From the NCBI RefSeq assembly GCF_002205845.1, contig NZ_NISI01000001.1, positions 62,001 through 126,000 of the forward strand: 64,000 nucleotides of DNA, given 5' to 3'. Both the position numbers and the translations under genes were made by a program. Origin of the DNA: Roseateles puraquae (GTDB lineage Bacteria > Pseudomonadota > Gammaproteobacteria > Burkholderiales > Burkholderiaceae_C). Each line of letters opens with the position of its first letter. Positions within the stretch are counted from its first letter, which is position 1. Positions 1 through 9,100 of the stretch are shown one piece after another. Below the pieces are notes generated by a model. That model was given only the letters and a program-made list of their open reading frames with translations. It was not told where the DNA came from and did not search any database.

Positions 1-40
1 ACATCATCACGCCGGCAAGCGATATCGGCTGGGCGCTCAT
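1..40 (-). CDS. Start of an unidentified gene, cut by the window edge
   Basis: An ATG at position 40 on the minus strand overlaps the TGA of the neighbouring DUF6328-like gene in an ATGA arrangement, which is typical of translational coupling. Only 13 codons are visible (MSAQPISLAGVMM). No function can be assigned. It would be the next gene in the metal-resistance operon. Confidence 0.35.
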   Translation of the reverse strand, partial: MSAQPISLAGVMM

Positions 41-525
41 GCGGACTGCTTTCGGTTCCAGGTCAGCGGCACCAGCAACCACATCAGGCCGATGAGCGTT
101 CCGATGACGGCCGCTGCGACGTTGCCAACGGTGTGCCCCAGCACCTCAGACAGCACGAACTGCGTCGCCAGGACCAACGCGATCGCTAAAAGTGCTGCGC
201 CGACCAGCATCTGCCTGCTCGCCCTCGCCTTGAAATCCGCCCGCCTTCGCAAGGGCCGCATCAGCCGGTGCTGGACAGCCGGCGCCGTGAACAGCACCAG
301 GGCCGCCACCGAGAGCATGAACGTGGCCAGGAAGACGTTCTTCTCAGCCTGGACGATGCTCTTGAATCCCGGTGCGAACGGAACGGCGATCAGGAAGGCG
401 GACAGCAGCTGGGCGGTGGGTAGCAGTACCCGCAGCTCTCCCAACATGTCTGTCAGGTCGCCGTCGTCATCGTCCATGGCCTGAACCGTCGGTGTCGGAC
501 GATTCTGTTGATCCTCGGGTCTCAT
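37..525 (-). CDS. DUF6328-like four-helix membrane protein
   Basis: This 162-residue protein has a polar, Asp-rich N-terminus (DDDDGD) followed by the segment LGELRVLLPTAQLLSAFLIA and about four hydrophobic helices, separated by the basic loop HRLMRPLRRRADFKAR. The pattern matches my memory of the DUF6328 family of small inner-membrane proteins, whose function is unknown. The start is supported by GAGG five bases before the ATG. It begins 7 bases after the stop of the P-type ATPase gene and overlaps the next gene, so it is probably co-transcribed with the metal ATPase. A link to metal resistance is inferred from position only. Confidence 0.7.
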   Translation of the reverse strand: MRPEDQQNRPTPTVQAMDDDDGDLTDMLGELRVLLPTAQLLSAFLIAVPFAPGFKSIVQAEKNVFLATFMLSVAALVLFTAPAVQHRLMRPLRRRADFKARASRQMLVGAALLAIALVLATQFVLSEVLGHTVGNVAAAVIGTLIGLMWLLVPLTWNRKQSA

Positions 526-532
526 GGCAGCC

Positions 533-3238
533 TCAGCCCTTCGCCTCGGCGGGCTTCCCAGCGTCAGCCGCCTTCGCGCTCTTGTCGAAGGGCTTGTAGG
601 CCAGCAACCGCAATGCGTTGAACACCACGAGCAGCGTCGACCCCTCGTGGAAGATCACGGCGGTTCCGATGCTCAGGCCGAGGATGGTCGAAGGAATCAG
701 CACCGCAACGACGCCCAGGCTCACCCACAGGTTCTGCTTGATCACGCGACTCGTGCTGCGAGACAGGCCTACCGCGAATGGAAGCTGCGCCAGGTCGTCT
801 GCCATCAGCGCAACGTCGGCCGTTTCCAGCGCAACGTCGGAGCCGGCTGCACCCATGGCGATGCCCACGGTCGCGTTGGCCATGGCCGGTGCATCGTTGA
901 CGCCGTCTCCCACCATCGCGACCTTCCCGTGCTCGGTCCGGAGCTTCTTGATCTCCTCAACCTTCTGCTCTGGCATCAGGTCGCCCCGAGCCTCGGTCAG
1001 ACCGACCGTCTGGGCTACTGCTTCGGCCACCTTCTGGTTGTCACCAGAGATCATGATCATGCGCTCGATGCCCAGCTTGCGCAGCTCGGCCATGACCTCT
1101 CCCGCCACGGGCCGCGGCGTGTCCATCACTCCGATCACGCCCAGGAACTGGCTGCCCTTGCGAACGATCATGGTGGTCCGCCCGTCGGCCACGAGCTTCT
1201 TGTTCGCCTCGTCGACATCCGTGGGTACGTTGGAGTCGGGCAGCTCGGTGAACAACACCGGCTTACCGATGTGCACGGTCTCGCCGCTGAGCTGCGCCTG
1301 CACACCCCGTCCCGTGATGCTCTTGACCTCAGACGCCTGCAGCAAGTTGGCCTTGTCTCCCAGACGCTCCTTGGCACCCGTCACGATGGCGGCCGCGAGC
1401 GGGTGGTCGCTGTGCTCTTCCACCGCAAGCGCCACTGCCAGCAATTCCTCCTCAGGCACCCCCTGCGCAGGCACGACGTCGGTCAGCTTCGGCTTGCCCT
1501 CGGTCAGGGTGCCGGTCTTGTCGAAGGCGATGGACGTCAGCGTGCCCAGGTTCTCCAGCGGGCCGCCACCCTTGACCAGCACACCGCCGCGTGCCGCGCG
1601 CGCCACGCCGCTCAAAACGGCGCTGGGCACGGAGATCGCCAAAGCGCAGGGGCTTGCAGCCACCAGCACGGCCATTGCCCGATAGAACGTCTGCGAGAAC
1701 GGCTCGTCGATGACGAAGCCTGCGCAGAGCAACAGGCCAACCAGCAACAGCACTGATGGCACAAAGATCCGCTCGAACTTCTCGGTGAACTGCTGAGTCG
1801 GTGACCGCTGTGCCTCCGCCTCTGTCACCATCTTGATGACGCGCGCCATCGTCGATTGGTCGGACTTGCGCGCCACCATCACGTCCATTGCGCCAGCGCC
1901 ATTGATCGTGCCGGCGAAGACTCGGTTCTCCGCGGCGACTCGCTCGAAGTTGCCGATGGCCGTCTTGCCGTCTTCCACAGGTCGCTTGTCGACCGGCACG
2001 CTTTCACCGGTGACCGGCGCCTGGTTGACGCTCGAAGTTCCCACCACGACCACGCCGTCCGCGGGGAGGCGCTCGTTAGGCTTCACGACGACGACATCAC
2101 CCACCTGCAGCTTGTCCAGAGCTACCACTTCGGTTCCGGAGTCGCGTCGGACTGTGGCCGTTTCCGGCGCGAGCTTGGCCAACGCCTCGATCGCGCGCCG
2201 CGCCCGTCCCATGGCGTAATGCTCCAACGAGTGACCCATGCTGAACAGGAACAGCAGCAGAGCGCCTTCAGCCCACGAACCCAGGGCGGCGGCGCCGGCC
2301 GCGGCGACAAGCATGAGGGTGTCGATCTCGAATCGCTTGGCGCGCAGGTTCTCGATCGCTTCCTTGACCGTGTAATACCCGCCGAAGAAATACGCGAGTA
2401 CGTAGCACGCCGTCGGTAGCCAATCGGGTCCCGTGCCTGCGCGGCCGATCAGCCAGCCGGCCAAGAGGGCCATGCCCGACAAACTGGCAAAGATCAGCTC
2501 TGTCTTTTCACCGAACAGCCCGCCGTGTTCATGGCTGTGCTCGCCGCCCTCCCCCTCCTTGTCGTGGGAATGGCCGGCATGCCCTTTCTCATCGTGCTTG
2601 TGCGCAACCTTGCCCTTTTCCTCGCCGGCATGGTCATGGCTGGCCTTCGGGTCGTGGTCATGGTCGCTGTGGTCGTGTCCCGCGTGCTCATCGTTGGCAG
2701 CCTTGTCCGCAGATTCGCCCGGTTCTGGCGCGGCAGCGACGGGTTGGCTGGTCGTTTTGCGAACCGGGGCTTTCGATGCGCCTTTGTCGCCGTCGATCGT
2801 GATGTCAAGCGAAGTCAGACGCTGGTTCAGTTTGGCCTCGTCGATGCGCGTCCGATCAAACTCAATGCGCACCACGCCGCCGGGCGAAACGTCCGCCTCG
2901 ATGACACCCTCCAAAGCCCGGAGCTGTTCAGCGAGCCGCTGGGCAAATCGCGCGTGCATGGGCAGGTTGACCCGTCCCAGAATATGCGCGAACCGATCCG
3001 TGAGTTCGAGCCCTTCAGACTCGACCAGCTCGCGAACGCGGCCTAGCGAGATCACGTTGGGGTCGTAGTGCACGCATAACTGGGGCTTGCCCTCGGCAAC
3101 GCCAGTGACGTGGGCGGCATCGATGCCAGGTCGACCGGCCAGCTTGTCCTGCAGGCGCTTCACGCAGGGATCGTCGGTGCCGTGGATGTCCGGCAGCACC
3201 AACGGGAGATCCAGCCGCAGCTTCTGGTTCTTGCTCAT
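533..3238 (-). CDS. P1B-4-type heavy-metal translocating ATPase with His-rich N-terminus
   Basis: This 901-residue inner-membrane pump exports metal ions using ATP. The N-terminus has two ferredoxin-like HMA-type segments without a CxxC motif (about residues 10-80 and 85-150). A linker at about 184-238 holds some 15 histidines. The transmembrane part starts near residue 246. It has the TGES actuator motif (about 410), SPC in the metal-binding helix (529-531) instead of CPC, the phosphorylated Asp573 in DKTGTLT, GDGVNDAP, and HEGST near 864. SPC with HEG[GS]T is the signature of the P1B-4 subfamily (CoaT/CtpD, and CzcP of Cupriavidus metallidurans), which handles Co, Zn, Cd or Fe. The location after czcRS and a czcI-like gene fits a CzcP-type role. 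The ion cannot be settled from sequence. The His-rich extension is unusual for this subfamily. Confidence 0.93.
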   Translation of the reverse strand: MSKNQKLRLDLPLVLPDIHGTDDPCVKRLQDKLAGRPGIDAAHVTGVAEGKPQLCVHYDPNVISLGRVRELVESEGLELTDRFAHILGRVNLPMHARFAQRLAEQLRALEGVIEADVSPGGVVRIEFDRTRIDEAKLNQRLTSLDITIDGDKGASKAPVRKTTSQPVAAAPEPGESADKAANDEHAGHDHSDHDHDPKASHDHAGEEKGKVAHKHDEKGHAGHSHDKEGEGGEHSHEHGGLFGEKTELIFASLSGMALLAGWLIGRAGTGPDWLPTACYVLAYFFGGYYTVKEAIENLRAKRFEIDTLMLVAAAGAAALGSWAEGALLLFLFSMGHSLEHYAMGRARRAIEALAKLAPETATVRRDSGTEVVALDKLQVGDVVVVKPNERLPADGVVVVGTSSVNQAPVTGESVPVDKRPVEDGKTAIGNFERVAAENRVFAGTINGAGAMDVMVARKSDQSTMARVIKMVTEAEAQRSPTQQFTEKFERIFVPSVLLLVGLLLCAGFVIDEPFSQTFYRAMAVLVAASPCALAISVPSAVLSGVARAARGGVLVKGGGPLENLGTLTSIAFDKTGTLTEGKPKLTDVVPAQGVPEEELLAVALAVEEHSDHPLAAAIVTGAKERLGDKANLLQASEVKSITGRGVQAQLSGETVHIGKPVLFTELPDSNVPTDVDEANKKLVADGRTTMIVRKGSQFLGVIGVMDTPRPVAGEVMAELRKLGIERMIMISGDNQKVAEAVAQTVGLTEARGDLMPEQKVEEIKKLRTEHGKVAMVGDGVNDAPAMANATVGIAMGAAGSDVALETADVALMADDLAQLPFAVGLSRSTSRVIKQNLWVSLGVVAVLIPSTILGLSIGTAVIFHEGSTLLVVFNALRLLAYKPFDKSAKAADAGKPAEAKG

Positions 3239-3400
3239 GAACGGCGTCGCTTTCTTGGAAGGCGGCGGCCAGCAGTTGGGGTGAGGTTGTGCTGGCTGCC
3301 TGCTGATCGGACTCGCTTTGGCCAGCGGCCATGGAGTCCATCGGTATCGCCGGCTGAACGTTTCCGGCGGCCTACCCGTCGCTTGCGCGCCGGGCTCAGA

Positions 3401-3763
3401 TCAAGTCAGCGATGCCCATTTGGGCCGGTCAATGGTGGGTACCAGCAACCTGGAGTGCGCTCCCCGAACGGTCGTGACCGGCTGAGCGATCTGGTCGACC
3501 CTGGGAAGAGTCTGAGCGTCCGACATCACAGTGCCGCCACTCATGTGGCAAGCAATGCAGTCGGCGTCATCGGCGCCGCCCTGCTGGCTCTTGTCGGCCG
3601 AGGCGTCGGAGGTCTTGGCAAACTTGCCTGCGTGCTTGTGCGCGTGGTGTCCAAAATGGCTCACCTCCGTGCCCTGCTCGTGCTGACAGTATCCAGCGGC
3701 CGCCCCCCAGACGAACTGGAAAGGCAGCACTGCGAGCAAGAAGGTCAGGAGAGCTTTGCGCAC
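3401..3763 (-). CDS. CzcI-like periplasmic metal-responsive protein (second copy)
   Basis: This 120-residue protein starts at a GTG with AGGA eight bases upstream. A signal peptide (LLAVLPFQFVWGAAA) precedes a mature part with YCQHEQ, the cluster HFGHHAHKH and the motif DADCIACHM, all plausible metal ligands. The same plan occurs at 12427-12807 and 21660-22001, so the window holds three paralogues of the CzcI family, which sits at the head of czcCBA in Cupriavidus. This copy lies between the 63-residue membrane protein and the P-type ATPase, so it may serve the ATPase rather than an RND pump. CzcI is usually described as a regulatory or accessory periplasmic protein. Confidence 0.8.
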   Translation of the reverse strand: MRKALLTFLLAVLPFQFVWGAAAGYCQHEQGTEVSHFGHHAHKHAGKFAKTSDASADKSQQGGADDADCIACHMSGGTVMSDAQTLPRVDQIAQPVTTVRGAHSRLLVPTIDRPKWASLT

Positions 3764-3795
3764 CGAATGATCCTAGCAGTGGCCTGTGTAGGAGG

Positions 3796-3987
3796 TCACC
3801 GCTTTTGGCGTGCCCGACGGCGCTTGTCACGACGCTCCTCGCGCCGCTGTTCCTTCTTGGCGCGGTCCTGGCGAAGGAAGTAGATCAGCAGCAGCAAGGA
3901 AATGACGATGACCGCAACGGAGGTGCCGAAGATGTAGGTCGCCAACCCCGGATGCCGCTCACGCAAGTGCTCAAACAAGTTCAACAT
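3796..3987 (-). CDS. Small single-pass membrane protein of the czc operon
   Basis: This 63-residue product is preceded by AAAGGAGG five bases before the ATG, one of the strongest ribosome binding sites in the window, so I regard it as a real gene. It has one hydrophobic helix (about residues 17-39) and a C-terminal tail made mostly of Lys, Arg and Glu, giving an N-out/C-in topology by the positive-inside rule. It follows czcS by 30 bases. I do not recognise the family. A small accessory subunit for the sensor or the pump is possible but unproven. Confidence 0.65.
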   Translation of the reverse strand: MLNLFEHLRERHPGLATYIFGTSVAVIVISLLLLIYFLRQDRAKKEQRREERRDKRRRARQKR

Positions 3988-4017
3988 GGCGGCCTCCTTT
4001 CCAAGGTGTGTTTAAGG

Positions 4018-5409
4018 TCATGACGGCCTCCCCGACGCGGCAGGGGCCGCCACCGCCTTCGCGTCAGACGCACCAGGGTCCTCCAGCGTGAAGCGGATGT
4101 ACGTACCTTGATCCGTTGACTCCGCGATGGCGGTCCCACCGTGCATGCGTGCAATGGCTGCGACGATGGACAGTCCCAAACCGTGGTTTCGGTCGGCATT
4201 TGTTCGTGACGGATCGACGCGGTAGAACCGGTCGAACAGACGCGGCAGATGCTCGGCCGGGATGACCGGCCCCTGGTTGTGCACCCCGATCGAAACGTGC
4301 CGAGGATCGACTCGCGCAATGCGCACCTCGATCAGGGAGCCACGGGTGGCATAGCGCGACGCATTGCTCAGCAGGTTGGACATCGCCCGCCGAACCAGGC
4401 CGGCGTCTACCGCTGCGCGTGCATCTCCACGCACCTCCACGCGCAGTTCGGCCTCTTCCAGGACGAACTCGTGAAAGTCCGCGACTTCCGCTGCGAGGTC
4501 GGCAATGCTCATTGGAAAGGATCGGCGCGCAGGTGTTCCGCGTTCAGCGCTCGATAGAAAGAGCATGTCCGCCACGATGGTCGCGATCCGTCGCAGCTCC
4601 TCAAGGTTGGAGGAGAGCGTGTCATGCAGTTCAGCCGCAGATCGAGGCCGCCTGAGGGCCACTTCGCAGCTGCCGATCAGGATTGAAAGCGGATTGTTCA
4701 GTTCGTGCGCGACGTCGGCATTGAATGCCCCCATCTGCTGGTACGCGACTTGTAGTCGGTCCAACAGCGCATTGAACTGCAGGAGCAGCGACTGGACTTC
4801 CTCAGGCTGGCCCGCCGCATCCAGCCGCTGATCAAGGCGGCTCGCATCGAGCTCGGAGGTCCGACGCGCCAACGCATTCAGTGGCGCCAGCCCTCTCTTC
4901 ACCAGTACGAAGCCTGTCGCCGAGACCGCAAAAGTCCCCAGGATGGAGGCGGTCAGCAGCGTCCACCACAGGCGGCTCAGCAGTGATTCATCCTTACTGA
5001 CGTCGTAGATGAGTTCCGCCTGCCCTGCCCCGCCCAGCTCCGTCGGTAGCTGAACCGGGAAGCTCAGCCGCTTGCTCATCGAATCAGGGCGCTTGGGATC
5101 GTCCTTCTCGAAGACAGCGGCACGGTTCTCCTGCCGAACCACCAGTGACAGATCGTCATGACCGGCCAGGAAATCACTCATCAGGTGCTTGATGCCCGGG
5201 ATGTCATGGACTTCCTGCCCCTCCTTGAGAAGTCGCTGGACCGCGATCCGCTTCTTGACCAGGGTGTCGTCCTGGCGAGCGGACAGCGTGAGCGAGATCA
5301 CCAGGTAGACCGCGCCGCAGACCAGGCTCAGGCCGACCATGGTTTGCAGGGCAAACTGGCGCGACAACCGCGCTCGAAGGCTCGGTGCTTGGATGCTCGA
5401 CACATTCAT
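4018..5409 (-). CDS. czcS: Heavy-metal sensor histidine kinase
   Basis: This 463-residue inner-membrane kinase has TM1 at about residues 24-46 and a periplasmic domain of roughly 110 residues. TM2 follows (LLTASILGTFAVSATGFVLV), then a HAMP region, the phosphoacceptor box HELNNPL, and a HATPase_c domain with the G-box GLGLSIVAAIARMHGG. The layout matches the CzcS/CusS/IrlS heavy-metal kinase family, which senses periplasmic metal and phosphorylates the cognate OmpR-type regulator. Its ATG overlaps the czcR stop by four bases (ATGA). The partner is therefore CzcR, and the likely targets are the flanking czc genes. Confidence 0.93.
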   Translation of the reverse strand: MNVSSIQAPSLRARLSRQFALQTMVGLSLVCGAVYLVISLTLSARQDDTLVKKRIAVQRLLKEGQEVHDIPGIKHLMSDFLAGHDDLSLVVRQENRAAVFEKDDPKRPDSMSKRLSFPVQLPTELGGAGQAELIYDVSKDESLLSRLWWTLLTASILGTFAVSATGFVLVKRGLAPLNALARRTSELDASRLDQRLDAAGQPEEVQSLLLQFNALLDRLQVAYQQMGAFNADVAHELNNPLSILIGSCEVALRRPRSAAELHDTLSSNLEELRRIATIVADMLFLSSAERGTPARRSFPMSIADLAAEVADFHEFVLEEAELRVEVRGDARAAVDAGLVRRAMSNLLSNASRYATRGSLIEVRIARVDPRHVSIGVHNQGPVIPAEHLPRLFDRFYRVDPSRTNADRNHGLGLSIVAAIARMHGGTAIAESTDQGTYIRFTLEDPGASDAKAVAAPAASGRPS

Positions 5410-6089
5410 GGCCGTTCCTCCAGCACGTACCCCACGCCGCGCACGGTGTGGAGCAGCGGTTTCTCGAAGGGCTGGTCCAACTTCGCCCGCAAGCGACGGA
5501 TTGCCACCTCGACGACGTTGGTCTCGCTGTCGAAGTTCATGTCCCAGACCTGGGCCGCAATTTCCGTACGCGAGAGCACATGGGTCTTGCGCCGCAGCAG
5601 CAAGATCAGCAGGCTGAACTCCTTGGGTGTGAGCTCCAGGCGCTGACCTGCCCGGGTCGCCTTGCGGCGCACCGTGTCGACCTCGAGATCGGCCACCTTC
5701 ATGACCAGCGTTTCCGTGTCATTCCGGTGCACGCTTCCCCGACGCAGGAGCACCTGGACGCGCGCGACCAGCTCCGAGAAGGCAAATGGCTTGATCAGGT
5801 AGTCGTCCGCCCCACTCTGCAGGCCGCGCACCCGATCCTCGATCTGGCCGCGCGCGGTCAGCATGAGGACCGGAACCGACCGCGTATGACGCAAAGCCGA
5901 GAGGACCGCCAGCCCATCGATGCCCGGAAGCATCCAATCCAGGATGACAAGGTCGTACTCGTTCACGGACGCCATGTGGAGTCCGTCGACGCCGGTGTGA
6001 GCTACCTCGACTTGGTAGCCCTCCTCGGTCAGTCCTTTGCGCAGGTAAGCGGCCGCCTTGACTTCGTCTTCGACGACCAGGATTTTCAT
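5406..6089 (-). CDS. czcR: Heavy-metal response regulator, OmpR family
   Basis: The 227-residue product starts MKILVVEDE. The open frame runs upstream to 6245, but that extension is Arg/Ala-rich and crosses two hairpins, so I place the start at 6089. The receiver domain has the phospho-Asp in VILDWMLPG and the Lys of the C-terminal pocket (LIKPFAFSELVARVQ). The winged-helix domain follows (LTPKEFSLLILLLRRK ... VVEVAIRRLRAKLD). It pairs with czcS, with which it overlaps by four bases, and probably activates the czc operons of this island. Confidence 0.95.
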   Translation of the reverse strand: MKILVVEDEVKAAAYLRKGLTEEGYQVEVAHTGVDGLHMASVNEYDLVILDWMLPGIDGLAVLSALRHTRSVPVLMLTARGQIEDRVRGLQSGADDYLIKPFAFSELVARVQVLLRRGSVHRNDTETLVMKVADLEVDTVRRKATRAGQRLELTPKEFSLLILLLRRKTHVLSRTEIAAQVWDMNFDSETNVVEVAIRRLRAKLDQPFEKPLLHTVRGVGYVLEERP

Positions 6090-6097
6090 GAGGCCCT

Positions 6098-6163
6098 GCG
6101 GCCTTGCGGCCGCCCTCCATGCCAGAGGCTCAGGTCCGCGAAACACCGGCCTTGCGGCCGGTG
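6098..6163 (-). terminator. Two adjacent hairpins between czcA and czcR
   Basis: The czcA-czcR gap holds two inverted repeats sharing the core CGGCCTTGCGGCC: GCGGCCTTGCGGCCGC at 6098-6113 and CACCGGCCTTGCGGCCGGTG at 6144-6163. The second has an 8-bp GC-rich stem with a four-base loop, and in the direction of transcription is followed only by a short TTTC. It could be a weak terminator or an mRNA-stability or processing element that lowers czcRS output relative to czcCBA. Confidence 0.45.
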
Positions 6164-6186
6164 CGCCGCGCAATGCGGCAGTGCGT

Positions 6187-9100
6187 TCATGCAAGCACCT
6201 CCTGATCCGGCTTGGCGCGCGGCGCAGGCGCGTCTTCCTCGTCATCCTTGCGGTGGGCGATGCGATACAGCACCGGCAGCACCAACAAGGTCAGTGCCGT
6301 CGAAGACAAGATGCCGCCGATCACGACCGTGGCCAACGGACGCTGCACCTCGGCGCCCGTGCCGGTAGCGATCGCCATGGGCACGAAGCCCAGCGATGCG
6401 ACCAGCGCGGTCATCAAGACCGGTCGCAACCGGGTGATGGCGCCTTCGAAGATGGCCTCGTCCAGGCTACGACCCGACTCCCGCAGGTTGCGGATGAAGG
6501 AGATCATCACCAGGCCGTTCAGCACCGCCACGCCGGATAGCGCGATGAAGCCGACTGCCGCGGAGATGGACATCGGAATGTCCCGCAACCACAGAGCCAC
6601 GATGCCGCCCGTCAGCGCGAACGGGATGCCGGTGAACACCAGCAAGCCGTCCTTGGCATTGCCGAACATCACGAACAGCAGCGTGAAGACCAGCAGCAGG
6701 GACACCGGCACGACGATCTTCAGGCGATTCGTCGCCGACTGCAGGTTCTCGAACTGGCCGCCCCAGGTCATCCAGTAGCCCGTGGGCAGCTTGACCTGTT
6801 GCTGGATGGCCTGCTCGGCCTCAGCGACGAAGGTGCCGATGTCGCGGCCGCGCACGTTGGCGCTGACCACCACGCGGCGCTTGCCGTTCTCGCGGCTCAC
6901 CTGGTTGGGACCAGGTGACAGCGACAGATCGGCCACCTCGCTCAGCGGGATGAACTTCCGGGCGCTGCTGGTGCCGCTCGCAGGCAGAGGCACCGGCAGG
7001 CGCTTGATGGCCTCCAGGTCCGAGCGCACGTTCTCGGGCACGCGAACGATGATGTCGAAGCGACGGTCACCCTCGAACATCGTGCCGCCTTCCTTGCCGC
7101 CGACGGCGGTGGCCAGCGTGTCCTGCACGTCCTGGACGTTCAGGCCATAGCGCGCCGTCTTCTCCCGGTCGATCTGCACGCTCAGCATCGGCAGGCCAGT
7201 GGTCTGCTCGATGTTGACCTCGGTCGCGCCGGAAATGCCCTTCAGCACCGCAGCGATACGGCCAGCGGCGTTGTTCATGACGTCCATGTCGTCACCGAAC
7301 ACCTTGACGGCCACGTCGGAGCGCACGCCGGAGATCAGCTCGTTGAACCGCAGCTGGATGGGCTGCGAGAACTCGTAGTTCTGGCCCGGCATCTTCTCTA
7401 CCTCGGCCTTGACCAGAGCGGCCAGTTCGTCACGCGTCTTGCGCGGCTCCGGCCATTCGGACACGGGCTTCAGCATCACGTAGGCATCCGAGATGTTGGG
7501 CGGCATGGGGTCGGACGCGATTTCCGCGGTACCGGTACGGGCGAACACACGCTCGATTTCCGGGAACTTGGTCTTCAGCGTCGATTCCAGTTGCTGCTGC
7601 ATCGCAACCGACTGCGACAGGCTGGTGCCCGGGATCCGCAAAGTCTGAATGGAGAAGTCGCCTTCATTCAAGCTCGGCACGAACTCGCTGCCCATGCGGG
7701 TTGCAAGCAGGCCGGACAGGAACACCGTGACCAGCGCGAAGGTGATGACCAGCGGCTTGGCGTTCATGACACGCTTCAGCGCCGGCTCATAGGCGCGGCG
7801 CGCCCAGCCCATCAGGAAGTTTTCCTTCTCGGCGACCTTCTCGCCGATGAACAGCGCGACGGCTGCCGGCACGAAGGTCATCGACAGGATCATGGCGCCC
7901 ACCAGCGCGATCACGACCGTGAACGCCATCGGGTGGAACATCTTCCCTTCGACGCCAGCCAGCGCAAAGATCGGCAGGTAGACGATCATGATGATCAGCT
8001 GCCCGAACAGCAGCGGACGCCGGGCCTCCTGCGACGCCAGGAACACCTCGTGGAAGCGTTCTGAGCGCGTCAGCGACCTCCCCTTGTGCTCCTGTGCATG
8101 CGCCAGGCGGCGTACGCAGTTCTCGACGATCACGACCGCGCCGTCGATGATGATCCCGAAGTCCAAGGCTCCGAGGCTCATCAGGTTCGCACTGACCTTT
8201 TGGTTCACCATGCCCGTGAACGTGAAGAGCATGGACAGCGGGATCACCATCGCGGTCAGCAGCGCCGCACGGATGTTGCCGAGGAACAGGAAGAGGATGA
8301 CGATCACCAGGATCGCGCCCTCCATCAGGTTCTTCTTGACCGTGCCGATGGCTTTGTCGACCAGGGTCGTGCGGTCGTAGACCGTGACGGCGTGGATGCC
8401 GGCCGGGAGGTTCTTGTTGATCTCAGCCATCTTCTTGTCGACGGCCTGGGAAACGGTGCGGCTGTTCTCGCCGATCAGCATGAAGACGGTGCCCAGCACC
8501 ACTTCTTTGCCGTTGTCGGTCGCCGCACCCGTGCGCAGTTCGCGGCCGAGCTCGACGCTGGCCACATCCTTGATGCGGACCGGCACGCTGCCCTCGTTGC
8601 GCAGGACCACGTTGCCGATGTCGGCGATGGAGCGGACCTGGCCCGGGGCGCGGATCAGGTACTGCTCGCCGCGGCGCTCGATGTAGCCGGCGCCCACGTT
8701 GGCGTTGTTGCGTTCCAGCGCGTTGACGACGTCCGCCAGCGTGATGCCATAGGAAGCCAGACGGCTCGGATCGGGAGCAACGTGGTACTCCTTGGCATAG
8801 CCACCGATGGTGTTGATCTCGGTGACACCGGTCACGTTGCGCAACTGGGGCTTGATGACCCAGTCCTGGATCTCGCGCAGGTCGGTGGCCGTGTAAGGCT
8901 CGCCGTTGGGCTTCTTTGCCCCCGGCTGCGACTCGACCGTCCACAGGTAGATCTCACCGAGGCCGGTGGAGATGGGACCGATGTTCGGCTCCACACCGGC
9001 CGGCATCTGACCGCGAGCGCTTTGGATGCGCTCATTGACCAGCTGGCGGGCGAAGTAGATGTCGGTGCCTTCCTTGAAGATCACCGTGACCTGGGACAGG

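Noticed and set aside
5406-6245. A longer CzcR starting at 6245
   Set aside because: The extra 52 residues are Arg/Ala-rich, cross two hairpins and precede a canonical receiver start (MKILVVEDE).
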